64,000 bases of DNA from Peromyscus leucopus (GCF_004664715.2 NC_051083.1:115206534-115270533), one strand, 5' to 3'; positions 1 through 12,007 are shown, numbered from the stretch's first letter. Notes: generated by a model not told the origin, from the letters alone. Numbers and translations are program-made.

Positions 1-1169
1 TCCTTCACTGCACAACAGAATATATAGTGGAGAAAGTGGACTGAATAAGTAAGGATGTTAGTTGTGAGTGAATTCAAGTCTGTTTATTTCTTTTAGCCTT
101 TACTAAGTAACCAGGACCTATACTAGGCCTGTGATTACAGATAAGAAAATCAATCAAACATATTTCCATCATTCCAAAGGCATTCAGGCAAGGTAGGCAA
201 GACAAAAAATAGGTAAATCACTGAGTATTTCACTAAATATCAAAGCATCTAAGCCTACAAGAGACATGTGAAGTGCAATTAGAAAACAGGATAATTTTCA
301 CTTCTCTCTAAAACATCAGGAAAAGTTACATAGAAAACATCATGAAATTTAAGTTTGGACTTTAATGCTTACACTAGCAATGGAGACCTTTTTTTTTGCT
401 ATATCCAGGAGTGTGGAATTTGTCTTACAGAAAGGGAACACATGGAAATATTTGAAGCAGTATGGTGGATAAGAAAGGGCTACTATGATCAGACTAGTTT
501 AATTTCTAACTAGTTTTACACATTATTCAGAAGTCATATTAACCATTAACCACAGATTAAATCTATGACTGTCAGGTGAAAAGTAAATTTGATAGGACCC
601 ACAGTGGTTTCAGGTAGAAAGGATACAAAACTAGTGATCTAATCCAGGTGAGAAAGGAGAGAATCTTGATCCGGAACAGTGAAGGTGGAGGAAAAAATGA
701 ACTCAAGAGACGTTGAGAGAGAACTGATAGTGATGTGGTACAAGTTTGAATACAGGGAGTTTAGGATAGAAAAGGGAGTGTCAATGATTAAGTCTTAGCA
801 CTGGGCTTTAAAAGTTGGGTGTTATCACTTCCTTAGATGGGAAACAGGGAAAGAAGAGGAATAGGTTTAAAGATGTTCAGTTTTTAAATGTTATGTGAGC
901 TTGAGGTACTACCAAGCACTTTCAAATCTGGAATTCTCAGACTACTGCCATGTCATAACAACCAAGTAAAGTATGTCATTTTCATAAAAGCTAGGAGTAA
1001 GGAGATCATGGACAACAGACTTCTAAGATCACACAATTCTTAAAAGCAAATTCTAAAGATAAAATATGATTAGAATTCAAAGATTGTACCTGACCGTCAC
1101 ATAAATACTACCTGGATTTGGTACTTGCTGATAATAATAGGGATTTGGCATGCTTATTTTGTCTTTATT
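1..1169. other. Noncoding stretch, nothing recognised
   Basis: AT-rich sequence downstream of the olfactory receptor (the gene lies on the minus strand). I see no repeat family, RNA gene or credible coding frame. A TTTATT at about 1164-1169 would read AATAAA on the minus strand, roughly 1.1 kb past the receptor stop. It could serve as its poly(A) signal, but nothing else supports that. Confidence 0.5.
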
Positions 1170-1515
1170 TTCAAGATGTGGTCTCATTATATGGCCTAAG
1201 CTGGCACTGAACTCACTGTGCTGCTGCTGCTTCTGATTCCCAGCTGCTTTGATTTCAGGTATCTGCCGTGATCCCTGGCTCCAGCTAAATACTATTTTCT
1301 CTTTCTCCTTGCTGCTTGACCCAATAGAATTATTTTTCCACAGCTAGTTGTTAGAGTTTGGACAATTTCCTGGATTCTATTCTCATTTATAAAATAAAAA
1401 TAAGGCTTTATATTCTTTAGATTGTTTTATGAACAGGGATTTTTTTTTCTGATGTGTGGGGGTAAAGATGAAACATAGGGCATCATGTAATCCAAGCAAG
1501 TGCTTTCCTCCATGT
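1170..1515 (-). repeat. Degenerate B4-like SINE
   Basis: The left part (about 1175-1285) reads as an antisense, diverged B1: a gtctcattat segment, ggcctaagctggcactgaact, then a decayed cccagctgctttgatttcagg. The right part (about 1441-1515) resembles the antisense tRNA-derived half of ID or B4 elements (catgtaatccaagcaagtgct). B1-like and tRNA-like halves in this order fit a minus-strand B4. Heavy decay limits confidence. Confidence 0.4.
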
Positions 1516-2314
1516 ATTTAGAAAACATAACAATGGCCATATATTTGTTGCACAATTGTAAGTTCTGATGAGTAGCCATGGAGGAATGAGTTAATTGGGG
1601 TTATATTTACATTTGTGTTTCTTGTTGAAAGGATATTCAATAGTAACAATGAACTTGGTCTAGTTCCAATCAAAATTTGCATGCAGCAATTACAGATGCA
1701 ATTCAGAACTGGATGTCTCAATAAACAACAATCAATTGTCCTTTGTAAAGGATCTTGAAATTCTAATTAGTGTGTCCCCTCTATTTTGTATTTTTAAGAT
1801 TTACCCCTACAAAAGTCAATAACAATAAACAGAAAGGAGACTACTGAATCTTTAGCACAGATATAGACTGACTCTAATTTAACCTTTAGTGCACCAAGTA
1901 AGTCCTTGATGTAAGCAAATGCATGAAAGAACAATGTTATTTGCAGCCCAATTTCCATCTTTCTTCTGTAACACATGGTAAAATTAAACGTTTTCTAACA
2001 TTCCTATTATCGGGAAATTATTTTAAGTTCTAACGAATGTTATATAAGTTCATCAGTCAGACTAAAATATTGATAGTCACAAACTTAGATATTTCCTTCT
2101 TAAATATTTCTCATCAAAGAACTGTTTCAGAAAATGTAGATTATATTGTACTATAATTTATACCTACTATTTCTACTTTTCTAAACAATCACTTCTAAAC
2201 ACTTAGCCAGAGAAATGAAGTTGTTCTTAACAAGACTTCATATGTAAGCAAGGAAACCATGCAACAAAATATGAGTGTCGGTAAAATCTATTATCCTTTG
2301 AGACACAAAATAGA
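1516..2314. other. Noncoding stretch, possible olfactory receptor 3' flank
   Basis: This lies immediately downstream of the olfactory receptor stop codon and probably holds some of its 3' UTR. It is AT-rich. I see no repeat or other gene. The short open frames here have no recognisable motifs. Confidence 0.4.
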
Positions 2315-3238
2315 TTAGAGACTGTGCCTCAATGTTTTCTTTAAGGCAGCTTTCACTTCCTGATTTCTCAAACTGTAGATGAGAGGATTTAACATAGGGA
2401 TCACCATGGTGTAAAACACCGAGACCATCTGATTTCCTGCTTGAGACCCATGCCGAGAGGGCTGCAAGTACGTGTACATAGTGGTTCCGTAGTACAGAGC
2501 AACTGCAGTCAAGTGGGACGCACAGGTAGAGAAGGCTTTCTGCTTGCCAGAAACTGAAGGAATACCCATGATAGTCAGGAATATAGATGTGTAGGAGACA
2601 AGAATTACCATGACTGAGGTGACAAGGGTAAATCCCCCACAGCCAACAACCAAGATCTGGGTTACCCAGGGATCAGAACAGGCCAATGCCAGCAGTGGGG
2701 GGATATCACAGAAGAAGTGTGAGATGACATGTGGTTGGCAGAATGACAGTTGTGTGATGGAACTTATTACAGCAACCATGTTAAATAATCCACCAAAGTA
2801 ACATACTGCTATCAAAAGGAGACAGCGAACTCTTGACATGGTAATATGATAAAGCAATGGCTGACAGATGGCAGTATAACGGTCATAGGCCATGGAAGCC
2901 AAAACATTACATTCAGCAGAAGCAAAGATTATGAACAAGCCCATTTGAGCCATACATCCAAAGAAAGAAACTTCCTGTAGCTGAGATAATAAGTTGGCTA
3001 AAGTCTTTGGGGTTGTGATGGAAGAGAAACAGATATCAAGGAAAGACAGATTCGACAGAAAAAAATACATAGGTGTGTGGAGATGGTGGCTGACTTGAAT
3101 CAGTACTACCAGGCCTAGGTTCCCCAGCACAGTGATGAAATAAATAACAAAAAAGAGTCCAAAAAGTAGGACTGCAAGTTGATGGTTATCTGTCATTCCA
3201 AGTAGGATGAATTTAGTCTCTGCAGATGAATTCTCCAT
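2315..3238 (-). CDS. Intact class II olfactory receptor
   Basis: Odorant-binding seven-transmembrane GPCR of olfactory neurons, expected to signal through the olfactory G protein. The frame is complete at 307 residues, normal for the family, and has no internal stop or frameshift. Visible hallmarks are an N-glycosylation site N3-S-S; GN at 39-40 in TM1; LHTPMYFFLSNLSFLD at 53-68 (intracellular loop 1/TM2); Cys95 at the start of TM3; MAYDRYTAIC at 116-125 (the DRY region); extracellular loop 2 cysteines 167, 177 and 187; SY at 215-216 in TM5; KAFSTCASHL at 234-243; and PMLNPLIYSLRN at 281-292 in TM7. Short extracellular loop 2 and HTPMYFFLS indicate class II. The start was chosen because the MENSS N-terminus is family-typical and lies 49 nt after a strong splice acceptor. 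Coding in one exon is normal for these genes. The subfamily is uncertain (the family 5/8/9 clade is my guess), so no symbol is given. It is the only receptor in the window. Confidence 0.96.
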   Translation of the reverse strand: MENSSAETKFILLGMTDNHQLAVLLFGLFFVIYFITVLGNLGLVVLIQVSHHLHTPMYFFLSNLSFLDICFSSITTPKTLANLLSQLQEVSFFGCMAQMGLFIIFASAECNVLASMAYDRYTAICQPLLYHITMSRVRCLLLIAVCYFGGLFNMVAVISSITQLSFCQPHVISHFFCDIPPLLALACSDPWVTQILVVGCGGFTLVTSVMVILVSYTSIFLTIMGIPSVSGKQKAFSTCASHLTAVALYYGTTMYTYLQPSRHGSQAGNQMVSVFYTMVIPMLNPLIYSLRNQEVKAALKKTLRHSL

Positions 3239-3310
3239 TGATGTGACTGAGAATCACTCCTGACTTGTTAAAAACTCTTTTGACATGCTGTGAGAAAATA
3301 AGAGAAAACT
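3239..3310 (-). promoter_or_regulatory. Predicted splice acceptor and 5' UTR start of the olfactory receptor exon
   Basis: Read on the minus strand, a pyrimidine tract (ttttctcttattttctcac) ends in AG at 3289-3288. This predicts an exon beginning at 3287 with a 49-nt untranslated segment before the ATG. Olfactory receptor genes usually have one or more noncoding 5' exons spliced just upstream of an intronless coding exon, so position and quality both fit. The ATG context is tca-ATG-G: a weak -3 base but a good +4 G. Upstream exon(s) and the promoter are not identified. Confidence 0.65.
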
Positions 3311-4565
3311 AGCTGATATGGGTGAAATAATAGTCCTACTCAAAATACGTAAATCAGGGACACCATTCAACCCTTCCCCTTTCTTATAGTCACATATCAG
3401 AGCCCTTTCCATATAGTAGTACCATTTCCAGATAAAATGTGTGATATGGAAAGGCTGAAGAGAAAGAGGAAAGCAAAAAAGGATTAATGAAACTCAGCAG
3501 AGAACAAAGCAGCAAAGAGCTAGGAGGTAAATGGGACCTGATACTATTTGTCAAAGGAATAAGTGAGGGTTAATACTTACAGAACTACACATTCTTACAA
3601 AAAATAAATAAGGTGCAATCAAATTATATCTCATTCTTCCTCCCATGCCAATGGAATGGAAATAAGGCTATAAACTGGCAAATAGGTGATAATTTAATGA
3701 TAGACCACCTATCCCCACACCTTCAGAACCTGAAACATTATTTGACATAAGAGGAGTCACCGTTACTCACCATTTGTGTTGGTAAGCAAAGCATTTTCCA
3801 AAGCCATGGTTATCTTATCAATGAAATACTATTGAAGGCATTAGAATACCCCCAAGTGACCACAAGATGTTGAGTGCAAATGTGAAGGTACCATCCTGTG
3901 AAAGGGCAAAAAAGGGCAAATCCCTTAGAGTTCATTTCAGCTGCTCGATCATTGCTCTAGGATTCCTTTGACTACTCCTAAACCAAAGGGAATGCAGGTA
4001 CAAAATGAACTATGACTCCCAAGTGCACTTAGTGAACAGCTGTATCTAGGCAAAGTGCCGAATAATAAATTAGTTGGTGTCAGATAGTATCAAGAGTACT
4101 TAGGTTCTAGCCCTCACTCTTGTAATCACAATCTATTTCTGATACCATCTTGCTACCTTACACAAATACCAGGCCCTTGCCCTAGGTAAAGATCAGACAA
4201 CAGAATGTGTGCATCTATGCAGCTCCATCTCCATGTATAGAAGCTAAGCCAACTCCCATTCCCTCTTAATCATTGGACAGCATGGTGCAATGGAGTCTAG
4301 AGGAGGTTCCTCAGTTTGCTTAGGAGCAGGGCAAAAGGACTGCAGAAGAGTGATCCCAACCTTGCCTAAAAGGAAAGTCCCAGGACTAGAACATATAGAT
4401 AAATGCTAAAGATTTGGGACCCTGGATTTGAATCCCAGAAATTAAAAAGAGAATGTTTTCTGTAATTATAATCCATCAGAAGATATAGGTTCATTACTTG
4501 GGATAACAGTTAACATTTCTGATCCTGCATGACATAGGCTGAGTCCTCCATGACCAAGGACTCAG
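3311..4565. other. Likely olfactory receptor upstream intron or flank, no repeat recognised
   Basis: Single-copy-looking sequence upstream of the receptor acceptor site. A noncoding first exon and promoter could lie here or further right, but I cannot place them from sequence alone. Confidence 0.4.
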
Positions 4566-4705
4566 CCTATGTCACCTTTAGTTCACTCTGTAAAAGGATG
4601 ACAAGGGTAGCATCTATGCTGTGGAACTATTGTGAAAATTCAATGACATTATTTTTTAACTACTTGGTTTGTAGTAAACGCTTACTAAATTATTTCCTCT
4701 ATTCT
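4566..4705 (+). repeat. MIR SINE fragment
   Basis: The core pattern ctctgtaaaaggatgacaa, followed by attgtgaaaattcaatgac and then gtagtaaacgcttactaaat, follows the MIR 3' half (ctgtaaaatg... tgaggattaaatga... agtaagcgctcaataaat). Old and diverged. Confidence 0.6.
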
Positions 4706-5199
4706 TCCAGAACCACTCATATCTGTGTTATGTATTTTCTGCTTTGCTTGTCCGTATTTCACTGAATACAAACAGAGGCATCATGTATGTCATTAATATC
4801 ATTGCAGATAGTCAGAAGAGAGCCTTCGGTGACTAGCTAAAATATAAACCTTCAGGCTCCACAAGCTCCACTCCCTTAGCATGCCATCCTCCCAGTCCAT
4901 ACACACTCACCTTTTATCAGAGCAGATGAAAAGGGGCCTGTCAGTTGTGCTTGTGTGTACTAACACTTTACTGGTTTTGTTTGAGACTCTTTAGGTTGCC
5001 TTCTGCTGCTGTGGTGTTGCATGGTACATCCCTCCATGTCTGCCTTCAAATGGAGAGACAGGAGGAGAAAGTTGGAGGGGGAAGGAGTGAGTGGAAAGAA
5101 AGCTGTTTTCAGAAAGAAACAGAAGGGTTAAAATCCTGGAACTAATTTATTTTGTCAGTTGATGGTGAAAAACAACAAACAAACCCACAACTGCTTTGA

Positions 5200-5335
5200 G
5201 TCCCATGTTTTGTCATCTCTGAAACCAGAAAAAAAGAACAGCCACTATTCCTCTTTGAGGGTTGGCATGAAGATCAAAGAAGATAATGAATGTGGAAGTG
5301 CTCTGTAAACTCTTGAAGCGTGATACAATACACAT
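5200..5335 (+). repeat. MIR SINE fragment
   Basis: Contains agccactattcctctttgag, then gaagatcaaagaagataatg and gtgctctgtaaactcttgaa, which parallels the MIR 3' region. A short CA tract lies nearby at 5453-5469. Confidence 0.55.
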
Positions 5336-6117
5336 GGAACAGATCCCTACTATTATTCTATCTCAGAAGGTGGGAGAGGGAGGAAGAACCCGTCAATACG
5401 CTCGTTTCTGCTGCCTGTTCCAGCTCCCGCTCACAGAGTGCACTCCCACTCCCCCCCACACACACACATCATCTGCCGTGCCGCTCCACTGTGAGCGTTT
5501 CAACTTGTGACGACTTCAACCCACAGCTCTAGGCTCTTCACATACCTGAGATCTTAAGAAAGTCAGCTTCCTTTCAATGCTATTCTCACATTCTTGTGTC
5601 ATTTTTTTAAAAAATTCCCATTTTAGGATAACTCTTTGCCTTGGTATCTGCATGCATTGTAAGCATTCAATAAGTACACTTGAATGAGTAAGTGACTGCC
5701 AGTCTTAAAAAAACTGTGAAATCTTTTTTTTTTTGAATTTAAAATAAGATTGAATTGCTTTTTCTTCCCAAAGGAAATAAACATAAAAAGTAAGGCTTTT
5801 ATAAAAGAATGATTTGATACTCCCATCCACACATGCTACTGCATTAACTACTGTCATGATGACAACTGAGCGGGTTTATTATTACCTTGGATGATGTGTC
5901 TTGACTATTTACTTGTTGGAAATTCTCCGGCACTCCTATTTGTTGAAGAAGTGACCTTTTATAGGTATTTTTAATGCATTCCTGTGCTTGTTCGTACAGG
6001 CATTTACATTTACAGTACCTATTCTTCAAAAAGTTCATTACCTTTTTTCTGTTCTTCAGTTAGGCAGTTCGCTGTGACTCTTCTAAATATAACTAAGCAT
6101 TTGGAATTTAAAGAAGT

Positions 6118-6318
6118 CTTCACTAAAGTGTTTTGAGTGTTTACTAAGTGCCAGGCTTCTAAAAGTCATCTATTCCAACCCACTAATTTTTAGTTAAAGT
6201 AAAAAACAAGCGTCCAAAAAGGACGTGGTCAAGGAGTCAGTAAATGAGGGGCAGTGCTGGTGTTGAAACCCAGATCTTCTGGCCGGATGCAGTGCTCTTT
6301 ATACAATAGCATTTTTTA
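6118..6318 (-). repeat. MIR SINE, antisense
   Basis: The antisense MIR layout is readable in order: gtgtttactaagtgccaggc, then gtcaaggagtcagtaaatga, gttgaaacccagatcttctg and gcagtgctctttatacaata. These correspond to the known antisense MIR landmarks. Confidence 0.7.
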
Positions 6319-6394
6319 TTTATTCTCAACTTGTTTTCTGAAGGTATTCTAGAGGGAACATTCTCCTTTGGTGCATTCATTCCTCTAATAATGA

Positions 6395-6550
6395 GTGAAA
6401 GTTAATTCTCTGTCACTGCATTTCAGCTATATGACCAGGAGAAAATTGCTAGCTTGTTGCAGGCCCTAGTGTTTTCGTCAGTAAAACAGAACAGCTAAAC
6501 TAGGTGGTCTCTGAAGCTCTTAGCAGCTTTGCTCTCTAATTTCCCATGGC
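6395..6550 (+). repeat. MIR SINE fragment
   Basis: Pattern agctatatgaccaggagaaa, then tcgtcagtaaaacagaacag and ctaggtggtctctgaagctc, matches the sense MIR core and 3' tail in diverged form. Confidence 0.6.
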
Positions 6551-6979
6551 TCTGTGAGTCATACTGTTCAAAGGTCACCAGCCATTCTCAATATCTGATG
6601 AAGGGAAGTAGCAAGAGCAAATTTCTATGGTTATGTGCATCTGTGCTCTACAAACCTTTCTGCCCTTCACTGCCTTTTCCTCCCTCGGTACCAGAGATGT
6701 TCTATTGGTATTTGTTCTTCTTGTAAGTCACTGAAGACCACTGAGGCAAGAGCCTAATGGGAGTGTTTCCAAATTTCCTCCTGACCTTAAAATACAAAAT
6801 GTGTGCCCAAAGATCTAGTAATATCCTAACAATATGACTGAGCAAATTGATCAACCTCTCTGAAACCCAATTACTTATCTAAAGTTGAAAATAAGACTAC
6901 TTAAATTTAGTGTCTATCTTTATGGAGATTATAACAGAGATCCATAACTTGTCAAAATTCAGAGAAGAGGTATTGCAGA

Positions 6980-7385
6980 GGGCCCAGCCACAACTGATAA
7001 ATCTGCAATGTAACCCCTAAACCTAAGGCTCAGGGAAAAGATTGTAAGAGCCAGAATACCAGAATACCTGCTACTAGTTAATGTAATCTAGATATGGAAA
7101 GGAAACTGCACCCATGAAATCTCAATGATGAGGTTGCGTGAGCAAGACATGCATAATGACAACACCAGTTGATATGCCAATGTGGACAGGGGAAATTCCA
7201 AAAAGTCCAGTGTTTGTGTGAAGAGATGCTGAGAGAGGTACAATCAGTTTTTTCCCGGGACAAGCTCAAACATAGGTTGTTGAATCCCCAGCAATCAATC
7301 ATGGACACATGTACATACATACTACACTAAATAACTCATTTGGATCATTGGTGGTTTTGTTGGTTTTTTTGTTTTTATTTTAAGG

Positions 7386-7432
<47 letters not shown>

Positions 7433-7560
7433 TGTATAATAATAAGAATTAAGGAACTGGTCATGAATTTTGGAGGGAATTGTGGAGATATGAAAGGTAT
7501 TGAAAGGCAGAGGGAAGAGCTAGAGTGATGTAGATACAATGCATGAATTCATGCATGAAT
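6980..7560 (+). mobile_element. Lx-type L1 3' UTR fragment
   Basis: Diverged copy of the rodent L1 3' UTR seen repeatedly in this window: cctaaggctcagggaaaaga, ttgtaagagccagaatacc, cccatgaaatctcaatgatg, and later ctggtcatgaattttggagg. The (TG)n tract at 7386-7431 sits where other copies have a TATATGTATATAC-like run, suggesting microsatellite growth from that seed. Confidence 0.6.
7386..7431 (+). repeat. (TG)n microsatellite
   Basis: Uninterrupted TG dinucleotides of about 46 bp inside the L1 3' UTR fragment; probably polymorphic. Confidence 0.97.
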
Positions 7561-7724
7561 CTCTAAAAGTTTAAATAAATATAAATAAAGTACTTGTCGG
7601 ATATTTAGATGCCCAATATATGAACATTTGCATATAGTTAAAGTCCATTTGTAGTGTGTGCTTCAGTAAGTATACTAGTTCTTTTCAGGGTCTTGAAGGT
7701 GCTAAAATTAAGGGTATGGGATTT

Positions 7725-7875
7725 CATTTTTGGATGATGATGAGAATGTTCTACAAATAGCCACAGTGATAGCTGTGCAAGTGTGAATACACTAAAAAAC
7801 CATTGCACACTTTTAGATGTATGAATTTCATGATATATGAATTATATCTCAATAGAATTTTTTACCAAAAAAGTT
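7725..7875 (+). mobile_element. Ancient L1M 3' end
   Basis: Contains gatagctgtgcaagtgtgaa, aaaccattgcacacttttag, and tatatgaattatatctcaat, the widely shared 3' terminus of mammalian L1M subfamilies, ending in a short A/T-rich tail. It predates the rodent radiation. Confidence 0.75.
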
Positions 7876-8404
7876 ATGATAAATACTGAAGAGAAGAAAT
7901 GCAATGTAGATCAATTACCCTTTGCTGTGTCTACATTCTTCTAGTGACCTATGACAGAAAGCCTTATACATGAGATGCCATCATCAGTTCAGCAGTGCTT
8001 TGAAAAATGTAATAATAACAAAACAAACATATTTAAATGAATCATAAAATTATAAGAGTAGACATAAAGACTTGAATAAATAGAAAGGCATAATATATCT
8101 GACAATATTATTTAAACAAAAGTACAGAATTCATATGATGTAAATTTACAAGTTCAGAATATATATGTGCAAACTAAAAATTGATGCTATTCACTTATAA
8201 GAAGAAAACAAAAATGTTATGAGATTATTTTAAGTGATAGAGGTTAAAATCATCTCAGATTAAACTTTATTGCAAAGCCATCCATATAAAACACTGTTTA
8301 GCATCAGGATCAAAAGCAAAGACTAATCAAAGAAATTAGCATATTTTAGAAAACAAAGAACCAAATTTGAATTGTTACAAAAAACATCTCAGGGAGGTTA
8401 GAGC
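7876..8404. other. AT-rich noncoding sequence, nothing recognised
   Basis: No coding frame, RNA or repeat landmark is visible between the L1M end and the dinucleotide tract. Confidence 0.4.
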
Positions 8405-8456
8405 ATGCGCGCGCGCGCGCGCGCACGCGCGCGCGCGCACACACACACACACACAC
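8405..8456 (+). repeat. (GC)n-(CA)n alternating purine-pyrimidine tract
   Basis: About 34 bp of mostly GC dinucleotides (one CA step inside) runs straight into about 18 bp of CA dinucleotides. The tract alternates purine and pyrimidine throughout. Long pure GC alternation is rare in mammalian DNA because CpG is depleted. Confidence 0.95.
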
Positions 8457-10870
8457 AAAGACATAAACACTTCTAATTGAAACACTTCAATAAATATTGC
8501 AAAACTGTAGTAGTAAGATGAGAATGAATTAGGGTAAGTAATTTGAATCATACGCTTCATTAAGTTTCAGACAGATCAAAAGTTAAACAAACAAATTGAT
8601 CCTGAGAAATTAGAAAGTGAGAACAAAAGCAGAAGAACACTGTTACTCTTGTGTGGATTCTGGAAGGCTGAGGAATCATCAAGAAGGAATGCTGTACCCA
8701 GAATCAGGATGATGTGCTAAAACTGATGATGACCATTCTTTGGAATACTTTGCTTTAAAATGAGACAATAACTAAAATCCATAAGATGTAGTAAGCAGAA
8801 TTTTTAAAACATACTACTTAAAACACTAAGATGGCAATGTAAATAGCCCATTTGCTCAATTCTCTTAGTCACATAGAACAGGCAGCATGCACAGTAAGGA
8901 ACACACTGACTAGGTAATCATATGACAGGACATACAACCTCAGAAAAGTATGTATTGTAACACAAAATTTCTCCTAAGAGAGTGTGTGTGCGCACCATAA
9001 AGGTCATGGTTTGTTCTTTTCCTAAATCATTCCATTTTCAAAAATATACACACAAAGATATGATGGCAAATAAATGTTAACTATTCCAAAAAGTTCATCA
9101 CATCATTGTTAAGGTACACATCTTCTGTATTTGTAAGTCATAACAGTATACGCTTGGGTGATTCCTTTATGTATAAATCCTAATTGTTACCTTAAAAGAA
9201 CATGTAATATATGTATTATTACTATTACTATTACTATTATGCTATTAATTCTGTATGGCAATATTATACCTCTTACTTTAATGGCCATGTCAAGTCAAAT
9301 ATATCTAAGATGTCTTGATATTTATAATGGCGAAAAAGTACAAAGAGCCATTAAAAAAAAAAAAGAAAAGGGGCTGGTTTCATTCCTGGTAGTGGAGCAG
9401 GGTGAAGGGAGGGAGAAGGAAACTTTCACAGATGAGGGAAGACTGAACACAGACCTTCAAAGGCAAGAAGAGTTTGATGAAAGATGTGAACAGTTGAAAG
9501 AGAAAAGGGCACTATATGAAAAATTTTAAGTTCCCAGTACCTGGAGTAGAGCTAAACATACTATTTGATATTATCAGGTTAGATGGCCATGTAATCACTA
9601 GAAACAATGAAAAGAAATATATTTGTGATATAACCTCAGGCCACATAAAAGCATGACTGTACCTTAAAAAGGTCAGACAGGCACTCAGAGTGCTGGATAT
9701 CTGCAATGTATGACTCAGTAAAGTTCTGCAATTTTAAAAAGTCAACACTATATAAAGGTGAGTGTTAAGTCAAACCTGAAAGTATTTGCTCTGGTCCTTG
9801 TTGGGGATTAAACTGTCATTGTCAGGATAGCTATGGGCCCTGAGTTCCTCCAGTATCTTCCAGAAATGAGAAGATGTAGTAGCTGCTTGTTGGTTCCTGC
9901 TTAAGGCTGGAATCTGTGCATCTTCCCTTTTCATATCTCCTATCAACACAAGGCATCTGTTTGATATGCTGCCTTCCTCTCTTCAGCCTCTCTCCCATCT
10001 CACATTCTAACCCACTAAATCCTATTCTATTTCACCAAAGCAATCACAATGCCTAGTCTTCAAAATCCCAGAGTAATAGGACAGGAGTTAGAAGGACTCA
10101 GAACATCTGTCTTGTTTTACTAAGTCTACTGACAGGGAGAAAGAAAAGCACACAGGATTGTGGACCTTAGTTTATGTAAGCTTGGAATTCATCAACTCTG
10201 ATTTCTGCCTGCTACATTCTTACCCAAATTTATTGTGTGTTCCCTCTGCAGGCATAAAATAGAAATGTGAAAAGCAATTTAGAGTTACTTGAAGAAAAAC
10301 TGTCTGCCTGAAGTTTTTCGAGGTATATGCCCTAGGCAAGCATGTCAAAATAGATCCATTTTTATTGTATGGCCAAAATCAGTAGTTCTCCATGAAAGGA
10401 CTGAGCCAGTCTTTGCTCCCTTCTACACTGTGATTACAACAAAAGGCACAAGGCCACTCTACTCACCTACAATTTCTTGAGATTTATCCCAAGGAGACTG
10501 TTAGCATTTCATTCATCGCCTTGAACTGTTTCTCCTGGAAAGAATGAGGCATTTAGTCTTTGGAATCCTCTCCACATTAAATAGCCAATCGTATGCCAAA
10601 TGTGGCTGGGGAGTATATAATATAATATAGGGTTGTTTTCCCCTAAGAGAAGTTTAGCTTAATTGAAGGATATCATGTAACTAGGTTCTCTTTGCTTCAT
10701 CACGTCTTCTGCTTGTGCAAATATTCCTCCATCAACTTTGTTCCCACACTGCAACATGTTGACTGTCCTAATTCCCTGGGAGACATGTACTTTTCATTAG
10801 AATTAATTAGCATAGGGCCCTACCTTTAAAGTCCCTAATTGGAAAGAGCAATGGGCAGGTAAGTTAATAG
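8457..10870. other. Noncoding stretch with one unclassified duplicated segment
   Basis: No gene or known repeat could be assigned. A 123-codon frame around 9158-9529 begins in an AT microsatellite-like patch and runs through an A-run; it has no recognisable domain and I regard it as chance. Positions about 9200-9330 are similar to 47440-47565 (see findings). Confidence 0.4.
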
Positions 10871-10876
10871 ATAGGC

Positions 10877-11148
10877 TGTAGTGGGTAGCCATTCCAGCTT
10901 GGATCTGGAAGTTTTAACCCCCATTGAGACTCTGGCAACTGTCATGCCTACGAGGCGGGGCCAGGGGAGGCGCCTAGAGACCCAAGAGCTGGATGGGCCA
11001 GTGCTCTCTCTGTGTCGGGATGCTGAACGGTGAAGGTGGACTGTGTAGAGCTCCGGAGAACACCGTTGGATTGTAATACACCTTCCCCAGACCCTGCGAC
11101 CTACCTTTTACTTAATATGTGAGTTACGCCATTAAATAAATATCCTTT
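10877..11148 (+). mobile_element. Left LTR, 5' portion (U3-R)
   Basis: Reads from TGTAGTGGGTAGCC through ggcggggccaggggaggcgc to the cattaaataaatatcc region, which carries an AATAAA-type signal. It is interrupted at the T-run by an L1 3' UTR and resumes at about 12008 (aactacgtggagtggcc). Confidence 0.8.
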
Positions 11149-12007
11149 TTTTTTATTTACAACACCATTCAGTTCAACATAATAGCCACAGATTCCCCTG
11201 TTCTCCCCCTTTCACCCCCCTCCCCTCCCCCCAGCCCACCCCCATTCCCACCTCCTCCAGATCAAGGTCTCCCCCAAGGACCGGGATCGACCTGGTAGAC
11301 TCAGTGCAGGCAGGTCCATTCCCCCCCTCCCAGACTGAGCCAAGTGTCCCTGCATAAGTCCCAGGATTCAAACAGCCAACTCATGCAACGAGCCCAGGAC
11401 CCGGTACCAACGCACAGCTGTCTCCCAAACAGATCGAGCCAAATGACTGTCTCACCCATTCAAGGGGCCTGATCCAGTTGGGGGCCCCTCAGCCTTTGGT
11501 TCATAGATCCTGTGCTTCCATTCATTTGGTTATTTGTCCCTATGATTTATCCAACCTTGGTTTCAACAATTCTCGCTCATATAGCTCATATAAACCCTCT
11601 TCTTTCTCACTAATTAGACTCCCAGTGCTCCACCAGGGGCCCAGCCGTGGATGTCTGCATCCAGATTCCTCAGTCCTTGGATGGGGTTTATGGCACAACT
11701 ATCAGGGTGTCTGGCCATCCCTTCACCAGAGTAGGTCAGTTCCTGCTGTCTCTCGACCATTGCCAGCAGTCTTTTGCGGGGGTATCTTTGTGGATCTCCG
11801 TGGGCCTCCCTAGCTCTCTGCTTCCTCCCCTTCTCAGGTGGTCTTCATTTACCATGGTCTCCTATTCCTTGTTCTCCCTCTCTTTTCTTGATCCAGCTAG
11901 GATCTCCCACTCTCTTTCCCTCAACCTTCGCCCTTCATTGTTCCCACTCCTGACCAGGCTGTTCATGTAGATCTCGTCCATTTCTCCGTGTCTTTTTTGG
12001 GGTCCCG
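11149..12007 (-). mobile_element. 5'-truncated L1 (3' UTR only), antisense
   Basis: Poly(T) at the left, then a C-rich tract (complement of the L1 3' UTR G-rich tract), then landmarks shared with the complete sense copy at 22275-23170: gacctggtagactcagtgca, gggggcccctcagcctttgg, tttcaacaattctcgctcat, gaccattgccagcag. It is inserted inside the left LTR of the inverted-LTR element, so it is younger than that element. No clear target-site duplication is visible because both junctions lie in T-runs. Confidence 0.85.

Noticed and set aside
2610..2801. Plus-strand 63-codon frame inside the olfactory receptor
   Set aside because: Antisense shadow of the receptor coding exon, with no independent motifs.
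9158..9529. 123-codon plus-strand frame
   Set aside because: Begins in ATT-repeat sequence and crosses a poly(A)-like run encoding polylysine; no domain recognised; part overlaps the unclassified shared segment.
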